Below are positions 1-10,446 of a stretch of 64,000 bases of DNA, one piece after another. Made by a program: the position numbers and the translations under genes. The stretch comes from Cryptomeria japonica (Eukaryota > Streptophyta > Pinopsida > Cupressales > Cupressaceae). Each line of letters begins with the position of its first letter. Position 1 is the stretch's first letter. The stretch covers positions 190,306,270 through 190,370,269 of the forward strand of contig NC_081415.1 of the NCBI RefSeq assembly GCF_030272615.1, in the 5' to 3' direction. The notes under the pieces are model-generated. The model was not told where the DNA came from and searched no databases. It worked only from the letters and a program-made list of their open reading frames with translations.

Positions 1-477
1 CACACCTCTTGAAAATTTAATGATAAACATTAAATAATATGGTTTATTGACTAGTGTGAAGAAACTATATGATAATTTTAATGAAGATGAACAAAGATAG
101 ATAGAAGATGCAATTGTCTATATGATGAATAAATATAGCAAGGCCCTAATTGAGTTTCAAGGGAAAATTCCAAATTCATTGTACAATATAATTGATGGTA
201 GATGGCAAGCAACCATAAAACAAGACAGTGAATTCATTGAATGTATTCTGAAAAACTTGTAACTTGAAGCTACTATGAAAGAGCTAGTTGAAAGTATTGC
301 TAAGGCAAAGTCATCTATCAGGTCAAAGAAAAGGTTGACAAGAATGTTAATCGGAGAGAGCTAGCCAATCAATCCATGAGGAGACTGAACAAATTTTGAA
401 GAAGGTACTGGGTTTGATTCTAGATGAAGAGGAAGAAGTTAAGGAAGTTGAACCAAAGAAGTTTGAGGTTGAAGATC
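1..477 (+). pseudogene. Fragment of retroelement ORF2 (element F)
   Basis: Reading the plus strand gives a broken protein whose middle (residues like KLYDNFNEDEQ, then NSLYNIIDGRWQA) lines up with the module HKLYNEFNYSDKKS...NELYRRLEAKR of element A ORF2 and with the equivalent module of element B. Several stops interrupt it. An acidic and lysine-rich tail follows up to the edge of the element A LTR. It is therefore the 3' part of another copy of the same ORF2 family, in the opposite orientation to A, and A was probably inserted into it. The function of this ORF family is unknown; no catalytic motif is visible. Confidence 0.6.
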
Positions 478-945
478 TATTAGAATCAATGATAGTCCCA
501 AAGACACTGAGAGGGGGGTGAATTAGTGTCTAACTGGTTAGTAGAATATTTAAACTTATTAAGAACTTTGTATCTCAAAACAGTGTACCGGTGAATAAGA
601 ATTAATGCAACAAATAAGAATAATAGAGACAACATAGAGAACACACCATAACACAAGATATTTAATGAGGAAACCCAGTGTGGGAAAAACCTCGGTGGGA
701 TTTGTGACCCACAATATTCACTCACTGGACAATGAATAAATATTACTTACAATGAGGGGCCTACACATGCAGGAAGGCTAGTAGCCTAGAGCTCACTACT
801 CAACTACAAAATGGATTATCAAAATCCAATACAATGTACTGATTCGGATCAACATCAACTATGCTAGGTTCAGTACTGGTTTAAGCTCAGTCTATAACCA
901 AAACCTTTGTTGTCAACTATATCACCTTATACAAAAATACCATCT

Positions 946-993
<48 letters not shown>

Positions 994-1260
994 ATCAAAA
1001 TGACCTATAAGATCTCATACATATATGAATCTTTTAAAATATTCCATGTTAGAATTTACAAGAGATAATTACATTAAAAAACAATAAACAAAAGTTTATT
1101 CCATGTCGGCTTGAGTGTCGGTATGCATTGTTGTCATTGCCGGTGGATGTAGAAGTCTATTGCCAGTGTCGATAACTATCGGTGGGTTGATAGATGATTG
1201 CCAGTTGGTTGCCATCAATGAAAACATCAACTATTCTCATAAGAGTGTAGAATGCCAACA
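478..1260 (-). repeat. Element A LTR, left copy (3' LTR)
   Basis: It is a direct repeat of 7646-8438. On the minus strand it starts TGTTGGCATTC next to the polypurine tract and ends at 478, where the expected terminal dinucleotide has mutated (TA instead of TG on the plus strand). Shared landmarks with the right copy are the block ACTGAGAGGGGGG near the left end and the GGAAACCC...GGGAAAAACC block near 670-700. A (CT)n tract is expanded in this copy. Confidence 0.85.
950..990. repeat. (CT)n microsatellite in LTR A
   Basis: About twenty CT units in a row. The same place in the other LTR (near 8141-8152) holds only about six units, so the tract expanded after the element inserted. Confidence 0.95.
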
Positions 1261-1612
1261 ATCTCCCCCTTTGGCATTGATGGCAACACTCATGAGAAAA
1301 ATCCAAAAACTGTTCAAAAATTGAAGTCCAAAAAGTTTCCAAAAAGATGTGCTCCCCTTGAGAAAATGATCTCCTCTGAATAAGCATTTTTCTCTCCACT
1401 ACTCCCCCTTTGACATCAATGACAAAGGTTGTCGAAAATAGTCAAACGAGTGTAAAACAATTTCACCTCAAATTCTGGAACCGGTTGGTTACAATCTGAA
1501 CAATATCTACCAAAACTAGATTTAGACTCTGCATAAACCTTTTGTTCTCATTCAAGGTTGCCTCGGTCTGTTGGATCATGCCGGTGAGATAGTGCATGTG
1601 TTCTTTCGGTGA
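1261..1612 (-). promoter_or_regulatory. Element A 3' non-coding region with polypurine tracts
   Basis: The primary polypurine tract, AAAGGGGGAGAT on the minus strand, is at 1261-1272 and touches the LTR. A second CTCCCCCTTTGACATCAATG copy lies near 1402-1421 and a weaker one near 1353. Nothing coding is seen here. Several polypurine tracts upstream of the 3' LTR are a reported Sirevirus trait. Confidence 0.7.
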
Positions 1613-3879
1613 TCATTCTCCCTGAAGTAATGCCTTAGATATTTCAATTCTCTGAGAGATAAGATTGTCCAACTTGGGACCAAGTTTATTTTTAAGTTCT
1701 TGGGCATTTGATCTTATCCTTTCCTTCTCTTTCTCAAGTTTCTCTAGTTTCTCCTCAAAAACTATCATTTCCTTCTCAAAAATTGATATGTGTCCGAATG
1801 AACCAATTATGTTATCAGCTATCTCATTGATTTCTTTCTGTGTTCTACTGATCTCCTTATCTATGTCCTCTATCAAAAGGTGAGATTTGCATGTTTCCCT
1901 ATAAAGCTCCTTGTACTCTAAAATTGTAGAGTTAAGTGCCAGTAGTAATGTATTCAAGTGTTCTGTGCACTTGATCTTTATGGTGTCTTCAAATAATTTG
2001 TCCTTCTCTTTTTCAACTCTCTCCTTTATTGTGTCCTTATTCACTTTATCAATGGTTATTACATTTTCGGCAATAAATTTCGACAATGTGTCCAATTTAC
2101 CTAAAGAATCCTTAATATGATCTATGTTACAATTTGGTGCAATCAATTTAAGAATAGGTACAGTGTTATCAATTGCCTTCTAGGCCAATTCATTGCAATA
2201 TGTTATCTTTTTGATTGAATCCAAAAGTACCTCTGTAACATTGGTAGGTCTAAATTCACTTGTAGATGCGTCGGATATCTGACCAATTACCTTTATTACA
2301 TTTGTGCTTCTATCAAGTGTAACCAATTTACTTGCATTTTCCTCTGGTGGATCAGTCTGGGTTTGCATCTCAACTTGCAAAGGTTTCTCAGACTATTTTG
2401 ATGTCTCCGTGATTTCCGGTTTCTCTATTCCAATGTGTACCTCTTGCCTTAGATTGTTCAATTGTCGGTATCTCTATCTCCGGTGGCCCTATGCCAGCAT
2501 CTTTTCCTTCAGTAGGTTTTCCAGTTTCTGACGGTTTCTCTGTTTGGGTTGGGATCTCAACTTCAATAGTTTCTACTGGTTTCTCTGCCATGTTGTCACT
2601 GTCAACATTATCTTCCTCAACCTCTGAATTATCCTTATCCACAACAATATTTACTTCCTAAGTATCCACATTCATGGTAAAGAGTATCTCAGAATCAGGA
2701 TTTGTGTCATCATGTGTAATACCTTCAGTGTCGATAACCGGTGGATCATCTGTGTGTACCGATGCAGTATCCAAAGATGGTGGTAGATTTTTAGTAATCT
2801 TGATGTTTGGAATCCCACCAATTTTTCCTTTTCCCTTGTCCTTGTCCTTCTGATACACTTTGAATGTCTTTTTTGGTCTGTTCATTTCCTCTTGTTTTTC
2901 CTTCTCCACAAAAAATATAACCCAATTATCTGTAGTCTCATCTGCAACCTCTTTTACTCTTTCTACCATTAAGCTTACTTGTTGGTACCCACTAGCAAAA
3001 ATAGATCAGTTAGCCTCATAAATTAATTCATCAGTTTCCTCTTTTGAATTAACAAGATGTACAGCTAGAAGTTTTTCAATTTTCGGCTTCTTGTCTAATT
3101 CCATCACTGCTATCCTTTTTGCTTCCAATCTTCTATAGAGTTCATTTGGTAAGTCATCCACAACTTCAATTAAAACCTTTTTATATGTGTCCAAATGTAA
3201 GATAATGTTGTTCTCAATGCTTTTCTTGTCAGAATAATTAAATTCATTATATAGTTTGTGTACATTAGCCAAATTTCCATCATCATTTATCTCATTCAAT
3301 AAATCATTCAAAGAAGGGGTAATAGGTTGTTGTTTCTTCTTTGGTGTTAGTTTCTTGGGTGGTCCCCTTACTACCTCCTGTTTCTTTCTCAAAGTCCTTG
3401 TTCTCTTAGGTGAAGGAGAGGGTATCGGTAAAGGTTTTCTCTTCCTCCTTTCAACTCTTTTAAACTCTACTGCCTTCTCACTGTCAGTTCCAAAAGATGT
3501 GTCAACCGGTGAAATATGTTCCTTCGGTTGAAGTCCTTCAAGCTCACTAGTCGATAAGCCACTAATGTTCATGACATTTCCCTTGATTTCCTTAGCTTTC
3601 TTAGAAGCATCTCTAATTTATTTTTCTCTTTTATTTCTTTGCTTCAACATACTTACATCACTCTCAATAGTCTCAACACTACCAAAGACCTTTTTTGATG
3701 GTTCTTTTGGTGCATCCAGTAAAGCTTTGGCATATGTCTCTAGAATGGTAAGATCTACTTTATATCCCATTTCAGTCACCCAAATAGTCCTAGGGAGAAT
3801 TGCCTCCATCCATGTCTCATCTCTTTTGATAACAAAATAGATCTTTTTGTCATATTTGTCTACTACACTCTATGGTAAC

Positions 3880-5316
3880 TGATGCCCTGCAAAATGGCAC
3901 AAGGTTAGTCTATGATCAAAGAACACAAAAACACACAAAACATTAGTGTTAATCAATCTAAAACTAAACTATGAAGGCATACCAAAAGAGACACAAAAGA
4001 CATGCTAATTTATCTAATAAACAAAACACAGATTATGAGGCATCTCCAACTGCCTCTTAGCATGGCTTTAGCTTCTTCTCCCTTGTTCCTCTCCTCTCCA
4101 AGTTCCAAAATAGTGTAGCTCTCAGCAGCTTTTTGCACTATGGATGCTTATGGAGGATTGAGATTGTAGTATAGCTCTAAATGTGAAATAAAAAGCTAAT
4201 ACTAATGCTAAAATGATGTATTTTAACCAAAATGATAAGATATTAGATGATTATGCTAAGAATGCTCTCTAAAATGTCTATAGCTTAGATGCATACAAGT
4301 TTTCAGGATCTGGATTATAAAGGAATGGGCTCTATTTATAGGAAAAATGGAGCAATGGATGGCCAGGATTGAAAGGTTTAATCAAGGGTCAAGCTTGAAA
4401 GTTGGGGATCCATGTGCACAATTTGCACCAATGAAATGGTGACGAGTGTCAACATAAGATTTGGTTGAGAGAAGAGGTTGGAGGCATTAAATGCCTAAGG
4501 AGACCTCATGGTTATCTAGAAGGTAAGGGTCAAGCCTAAATTAGGATTACCCACTGGATTAGGAGTTAATGCAAGGATAAACCTTTGTGCAAATGATTAA
4601 GAGATAATCATGGTCAAAGCATTAAAGGCTTGATGAGACCCTTGGGTTGGGTAGAGGTTGAGTCAAAACAAATGTTTTAACCATGTGGGAGGGTTGAATT
4701 AACCATTAATGGTTATTGGAGACTTTGGGGATTAAGTGGTTGAAAGTTGGAAGCCTTCAATGGCTATCAAAGACTTTGAGGATTTAAGTGGTTGAAGGTT
4801 GAAAACCTTTAATGGTTATCAAAGACTTTGGGGTCTTTGAGAAGTGACTCCATTTTGCTTAGGAATGTAACAATATTTAGGGGATGGATTAGGCTAATTA
4901 GGAAGGGGTTAGAAGAATCTAGAAGGGGATTAGATTTTTGCAAGTGGATTTGGTGGGTGAGGGAAAATAGGATTTTATTAAAATAAAAATTCATTTATTT
5001 CAAAATGTGTGCAAGTTGCATTTGTAGGAAAATGCAAGTGGGGTGGGGGATAATGATTTAAATAAATGTTTTATTTAATTTATTTAAAAGAGGAAAAGGG
5101 GATTTAATTAAATAAATTGATTTTATTTATTTAATTGATTTGAATTGGATTTAATGAATTAATTAAAATAAATTGAATAATTTATTTAATCAATAGAAGA
5201 ATGCTTGGGGATGAATTAATTAAATATTAATTTAATTAACTGGTGGCTAGTGGATTTTTAATCAAATAAATACGAAATATTCATTTAATTAAAATGGACA
5301 GATTTATGTGACTACA
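3880..5316. mobile_element. Solo LTR inserted in element A ORF2
   Basis: The 1,437-bp insert begins TGATGCCC and ends GACTACA. It is flanked by a perfect 5-bp duplication GTAAC (3875-3879 and 5317-5321). ORF2 similarity to elements B and C stops at one edge and resumes at the other. It contains no coding sequence, so it is best read as a solo LTR left by LTR-LTR recombination of an unrelated LTR element. It is AT-rich, with TTTAAATAAA-type sequence near its right end. Confidence 0.75.
4690..4845. repeat. Short tandem repeats inside the solo LTR
   Basis: The phrases TGGTTAT(T/C) and AGACTTTGGGG recur about every 55-60 bp, with GGTTGAA between them (near 4700, 4760 and 4815). There are about two and a half imperfect copies. 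Confidence 0.6.
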
Positions 5317-6540
5317 GTAACCTTTCTCTAGTTCTCATCTTAGCTTGGAAAGTTTTGAAGTAATCTATTATGTTGTTGTCTCTAGCAGTTCCCATGCTGG
5401 TAAAAGCTTCCTGTAGTTGTTTTCCAAAGTGGATTTTTATCTCCTTTAATCTTTTTCAAATTGTCAATAAGTTCATATTTTAGCCATTCACACACATCTA
5501 TCATTGCATTGTTGTTTACCATCTCATAAGCATTGTGTATACAGAGACTAGAAACTAAATTTAGCCTGTTAGCATGTGTGGTCTTGTATCCTAGCACCAT
5601 ACTAACAAATCTCACATTGATGTCCTTAGTATTATTTACTCTCAATGATCTATTGTCAGATGTTGCTTTGGTTAGGCTCATCACTTTGTTGTTGGGAATC
5701 TTCTTTGTTTTATCAGGTCTGCTGTCAGTTGAGGGTAAACCAATTATTGCCCTAATTGATTGCTGGGTTATTTTGCAGACAGAATCCAACCATAAGAATT
5801 ATCCATGTGCTCTACTCAATACAATTCTTACTACTTCCTCTGGAAATTGAGGGATGTTCAGTATCTCCACAAAACCTAGAGTTTCCATATGTTCGAGTTT
5901 AACAGCACCATGTTCATCACAAATGACTTTTTTAAATATTTTCAATAATTCTTCATAACCTAGTTCTTCTATATTACAATGTATATAAATCCTAAGGTAT
6001 TCTGCAAATGCTACACCTTTAGGAATTTTTGAAAATGCCCCTACAGAGTCATCTTGCTTAGCAATTTTGGGAATTATCTTAAACACGAGTCTAGGGAGTT
6101 TCACATTTTCCACAATGGTAGGGTTCGGAGTAAATTCGGGAGCAGAAGAAGAAGCCATTGAAAAATACCTTTTACAGCCTGAAAATATTTTGAATGCTTG
6201 AAGAAATCACTTCGCACCTTCTCCTTGAATGCCTTTCCTGAGTTTTCACTCTCTATGATAATTTGAATGTTCGGTGAGTCAAAAATGAGGGAAATCAGCT
6301 GATTTATAATAATATTTCTTTCACCAACCACATTAAATGCTCGTCGGTTAAGTGAAAACTTAACACATCTTTCGGTAAGGAAGAAATCTATCTTCTCACC
6401 ATCAACTGAGGGTAATCTCCATGATTTTCAACTTTCTACAATACCCCCAAAGGGTTACTTCTCAGTTGGATGAAGAATCTCCTACCGATGGAGGAGTACT
6501 CTATTCTACCGGTATAGAGATAGTTTCATCAACTTTCTAA

Positions 6541-7574
6541 TCTCTCTTCCTAATCCATTTCTTTGAAAAATCTTGCTTTACCTCATCTACCTTTTCTTTG
6601 CCTTTCAAACTGGATCCTTTATTGTTTGTCGATGAAGTCTTGCTTCTACAAAATTTATCAATATGTCCAATTTTGTTACAAGCATAACAAGTCACATTAT
6701 TCCTCCGAATATCCTTTCCATATCCTACGCCGGTTTGTGTTCAACATTGATTAGATAAATGTCCATATATTACACAAACATAGCATTTCACATTCATTCT
6801 GCAATTTTCTAAATTATGACCAACTTTGTTGCATTTGGAACATTGACCGGTGGGTGCAATAATATTCTGATTGTTTCTAAATCTACACTGATTTTCTCTA
6901 TGACCATATTTGTTGCAATTGAAACATTTTCCATTGAACTTATAAGCATTAGGTTGTCTTACCGGTTTGTTTTGATCTAGATTGGTTGCAGTACTGGAAC
7001 TTTCTCCAACTTCAAATCCAAGTCCATTAGTATCTCCATTAGGTTTTTGACTTTTCAGCATGTCATCAAGCTCCTTTGAACTTTTCTTGAATATGTCTTT
7101 GTGTTTATTTGCAATAGCCAACTCATTTTCCAGAATTCCCTTTTGTCTCATAAGCTTAGTTCTATCATGTTGCATGTGAATTAGATCTATCTTCAACATA
7201 TCATTGTCATGACTAAGTCTTAGATTTTCATTTTTAGCATCATTGAGTCTCCTAGTCAAGTCTTCTTCATTATTTTTCCTATCTTCAATATCTTTACATA
7301 ACCTCATAGTCATATCTTGCATTTCATTCTTCATATTACTATTTTCTTGTCTCAATTTGTTTGCAGGTTCTCTAAGAGTTTCATTTTCATCATCATGTTT
7401 CTGCATCTTCTCATGAAGTTCTTTTATTTTATTTTGTGCTATAGAAAAATTATCCTAAAGTCCCTTAATGAATTCCTATGCAGTCCTTAGATCATCTTCA
7501 AGTTTGATATTCTTCAATTTCTCTGCATCATAATCTACAAAAGCTCCTTCCAATTGTTTTCTTAATTTCTTCAT
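6541..7574 (-). pseudogene. Element A ORF1: coiled-coil / CCHC nucleocapsid-like protein
   Basis: The first ATG after the primer site is at 7574 (MKKLRKQLEGAF). The N-terminal two thirds is charged coiled coil, followed by GLGFEVGES. Four zinc knuckles follow: CFNCNKYGHRENQC, CSKCNKVGHNLENC, CYVCVIYGHLSNQC and, after a frame break near 6741, CYACNKIGHIDKFC. CCHC knuckles bind RNA in retroelement Gag. The usual copia Gag capsid-like N-terminal part, visible in element D, is absent here. At least two stops in the coiled coil and one before the last knuckle show it is inactive. Confidence 0.75.
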
Positions 7575-7632
7575 CTGTACCAGTGTCAAAATCTTCCTCA
7601 AGCTATTAGGATTTTGAAAATAGAGGACCAAA

Positions 7633-7644
7633 CTTTGATACCAA
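7633..7644 (-). promoter_or_regulatory. Element A primer-binding site
   Basis: The minus strand reads TTGGTATCAAAG directly after the LTR end (…TAACA, one base spacer). It matches the 3' end complement of plant initiator tRNA-Met (TGGTATCAGAGC) with one change. Confidence 0.8.
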
Positions 7645-7645
7645 T

Positions 7646-8438
7646 TGTTAGAATCAATGATAGTCCCAAAGACACTGAGAGGGGGGCTGAATTAGTGTCT
7701 AACCGGTTAGCAGAATATTTAAACTTATTAATAACTTTGTATCCCAGAACAGTGTACCGATAAATAAGAATTAATGCAGCAAATAAGAATAACATAGACA
7801 ACATAGAGAACACACCATAACACAAGATATTTAATGAGGAAACCCTATGTGGGAAAAACCTTGATGGGATTTGTGACCCATAATATTCAATCACTGGCCA
7901 ATGAATAAATATTACTTACAATGAGGAGCCTGCACATGCAGGAAGGCTAGCAGCCTAGAGCTCACTGCTCCACTACAAAACAAAAGTCTCACTAACTTAC
8001 AAAATGGATTATCAAAATCCAATACAATGTACTACTTCAAATCAACATCAACTATGCTAGGTTCAGTACCGGTTTAAGCTCAGTCTATAACCAAAACCTT
8101 CGCTATCAGCTATATCACCTTATACAAAAATACCATCTATCCTCTCTCTCTCTTATATCAAAATGACCTATAACATCTCATACATATATGAGTCTTTTAC
8201 AATATTCCATGTCAGATTTTACAAGAGATAATTACATTACAAAACAATAAACAAAATTTTATTCCATGTTGGCTTGAGTGTCGGTATGCATTGTTTTCGT
8301 TGCCGATGAAGTGTCTGCCGGTGGATGTAGAAGTCTATTACTAGTGTCGATAACTACAGGTGGATTGACAGATGATTGTCTGTTGGTTTCCATCAATGAC
8401 AACATCAACTATTCTCATAAGAGTGTAGAATACCAACA
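7646..8438 (-). repeat. Element A LTR, right copy (5' LTR)
   Basis: Near-identical by eye to 478-1260. On the plus strand it runs from TGTTAGAATC to AATACCAACA, giving TG...CA ends. The internal primer site lies to the left, so this is the 5' LTR of the minus-strand element. Confidence 0.85.
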
Positions 8439-8738
8439 ATCTCCCCCTTTGGCATTGATGACAACACTCATGAGAAAAATCTAAAAACTGTTAAAAAATT
8501 GAAGTCCAAAAAGTTTCCAAAAAGATGTTCTCCCCGTGAGAAAATGATCTCCTCTGATTAAGCATTTTTCTCTCCACTACTCCCCCTTTAACATCAATGA
8601 CAAAGGTTTCCAAAAATAGTCAAATGAGTGTAAAAAAAAATTCACCTCTAAGTCTGTAACCAATTGGTTACAATCTGAAAAATATCTACCAAAACTAGAT
8701 TTAGACTCTGCATAAACCTTTTGTTGTCATTCAAGGTC
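8439..8738 (-). mobile_element. Partial second internal region of element A
   Basis: Sequence beyond the right LTR matches 1261-1555, including its polypurine tracts (ATCTCCCCCTTTGG at 8439 and CTACTCCCCCTTT near 8578), up to CATTCAAGG near 8738. It then stops abruptly. This is the 3' inner end of another A copy sharing this LTR, as in a tandem dimer whose upstream copy has mostly been lost. Confidence 0.75.
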
Positions 8739-10395
8739 CACTTTTCACACACACATTTTTGGCACCTACCATGGGGCTCGAACCCATGACTACAATATTT
8801 CTAATGTTTGGTTTTTATAACTAATAAACATGTGTTAAATTTGCAAATAAAAATCTTTCTTTTTTCTTGTTCTTCTATGACACTCAAAAATGGTCTCTAT
8901 TTGGAAGGCATAACTTTTTATTGAACCATTGGATGTCAACCAATTTTTGATATTTTGTTTAAAACCAAGTTTTCTACAGTTTCAATGAAGCAATTTTCCT
9001 AATAATTTTTGGTTTGAAAATTAGGAATGACAGAGTGCAGTACTATCATTTTACTTATTCTTCTGTGACAATAAAAAATGGTCTCTGTTTGGAGGGCATA
9101 ACTTTGTATTGCACAGTTGGATCTAAACAAAAAATTTATATGTTCTGTAAAACCAAGTTTTACACATTTCAACCGAAGCTATTTTCTTAATTATCTTGAT
9201 TAGATAAGTTCCTAATTACCCAACCCATCTAATTAATTGTTAATGTTATCACTTGTTTCCAATAAGGAAAACTTCCATTGTGCCCTAGCAGTCTAGACCA
9301 TAAGCATCCTTAGAAGGAGCCTCTTAGTAGCCTATCTCTCATGACCCTGATCATCACATGAAATCCCACTCCCCCTAACATTTTCCCAAAACAATAATTA
9401 CAACAAGAAGGCTCGAAGCAACATCCAAAATAATCCATAAACAACATATATGCAACCATAACCATCAATATCGATCAAGAGCCTCAATGCAAGATAATGA
9501 ATCAAAGTCATCTCATGGGCAATCAAAATCTTCCACAACCATAAAAAAATCCTCATCAGCAAGGCTTATCAACTTTCTAAAGAAAAAGCAATAAAATAAA
9601 CCTCACAACATGGCTTATCAACATGTTGGAGAAGCATAAATCCTCTATGGCAAGGCTTATCAACTCGCCAGAGCATAAAACCAAAATAGATAATAATTAG
9701 GAAAATACTGAATAAACACATACTAGAGCATTTGACAGACATAATAGTGCATTTACTTAATTCTGTAGTGCATTTGACAAATCATTCAGCCCTTTTGATA
9801 GACATTTTGGTGGATATGCTCTCTAATTTAGCACATACAAACAACAAAATAGCACATATAATAAACAATTTAGCGCATATGAGGTATGGAGTAGTGCATG
9901 TGATAAATTAATTAGCACATATGACTTAGTTAGAAAATTTACACGGACAAGTTGTATTTTGACTTCAAATTAAAAATCGTAGAAACATGGTTAATTCTTG
10001 AAACCACTCAGGGATGAAACACCCAGTCAATGTGAAATAATTGTAACAAACGAAATGTAAATTCTTAACCAATGAAGAGAGAAATTGCAAAACATAAATC
10101 AATGGCTCTCGACACAACTCTTACAGAAATCAACTCACAGAAGAAAGGCTCGACCATAATTATTATAAAAACAACTCAAACAAAGGCTCAAGGAAATAAA
10201 CTCTCAAGCATAGACAACCATATTTCATTTGGAAGGGTCTTTGAGTTTCCTCTCTTAGGGCATTGCCAGACTAAGAGAAACACAAATAACTCAATGATAA
10301 CTCCTAACAATACTTAAATCAAAATCCCAATAAATGAACAAGAATATGCCAAGATCCATATTCATACACAAGAATCTCAAAACAATGCTCAGATA
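8739..10395. other. Unassigned non-coding stretch
   Basis: No ORF with recognisable similarity. It holds a roughly 190-bp tandem duplication (8868-9205). Near 9720-9930 the words TAGTGCATTTGAC and TAGCACATAT recur in a loose array. Near 8770-8790 the minus strand reads GGGTTCGAGCCCC, which resembles an RNA polymerase III B box, but no matching A box is seen. From about 9360 to 10390 it is AT-rich with no structure I can name. Confidence 0.5.
8868..9205. repeat. Imperfect tandem duplication, about 190 bp unit
   Basis: Two copies each contain, in order, AATGGTCTCT, TTTGGA(A/G)GGCATAACTTT, TTGGAT and AAAACCAAGTTTT. Copy one starts near 8868 and copy two near 9057. They have diverged noticeably, so the duplication is old. 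Confidence 0.7.
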
Positions 10396-10446
10396 AAAAT
10401 TCTAATAAACTTATAAGGCACTGAGAGGGGGGGGGGGTGGTGAATG
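10396..10446. other. LTR-edge remnant at the 5' break of element E
   Basis: GCACTGAGAGGGGGG followed by GGTGAATGG resembles the CACTGAGAGGGGGGGTGAAT block found near one end of LTRs A and D. It sits immediately before integrase sequence. The join suggests an illegitimate recombination or deletion that removed the 5' half of element E. Confidence 0.4.

Larger units (their letters stand above)
1613..6158 (-). pseudogene. Element A ORF2, disrupted
   Basis: Starts at the ATG giving MASSSAPEFTPNPT at 6158, about 380 bp after the end of ORF1, and runs in pieces to 1613. Module 1 (to about 5380) contains NIEELGYEELLK, then a VVRIVLSRAHG block, then ITQQSIRAIIGLPS. Module 2 near 3620-3870 contains DKYDKKIYFVI and MGYKVD. 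Module 3 (3572-3006) starts basic (RRKRKPLPIPSPSPKRTR) and ends NELYRRLEAKRIAVMEL. Acidic low-complexity sequence and a long coiled coil (1613-2146) follow. The same modules, in the same order, occur in elements B and C. A solo LTR (3880-5316) and many stops or frameshifts break it. The position matches the env-like ORF some Sireviruses carry after pol, but no membrane or fusion features are evident. Function unknown. Confidence 0.65.
478..8438 (-). mobile_element. Element A: pol-less LTR retrotransposon (Sirevirus-like)
   Basis: Two direct LTR copies (478-1260 and 7646-8438) flank an internal region read on the minus strand. The order is primer-binding site, ORF1 (coiled coil plus CCHC knuckles), ORF2, polypurine tract, LTR. 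No protease, integrase, reverse transcriptase or RNase H homology is seen between ORF1 and ORF2, which are only about 380 bp apart. The tRNA-Met-type primer site, the GGGGGAGAT polypurine tract and the coiled-coil/CCHC ORF are features of plant Ty1/copia elements of the Sirevirus (SIRE/Maximus) group. All reading frames carry stops, so this copy is dead. Sequence right of the second LTR (8439-8738) repeats the inner end of the element. Confidence 0.8.

Noticed and set aside
8765-8795. Possible tRNA gene or SINE from a B-box-like GGGTTCGAGCCCC on the minus strand
   Set aside because: No A box, no cloverleaf, no target duplication and no A-rich tail could be found.
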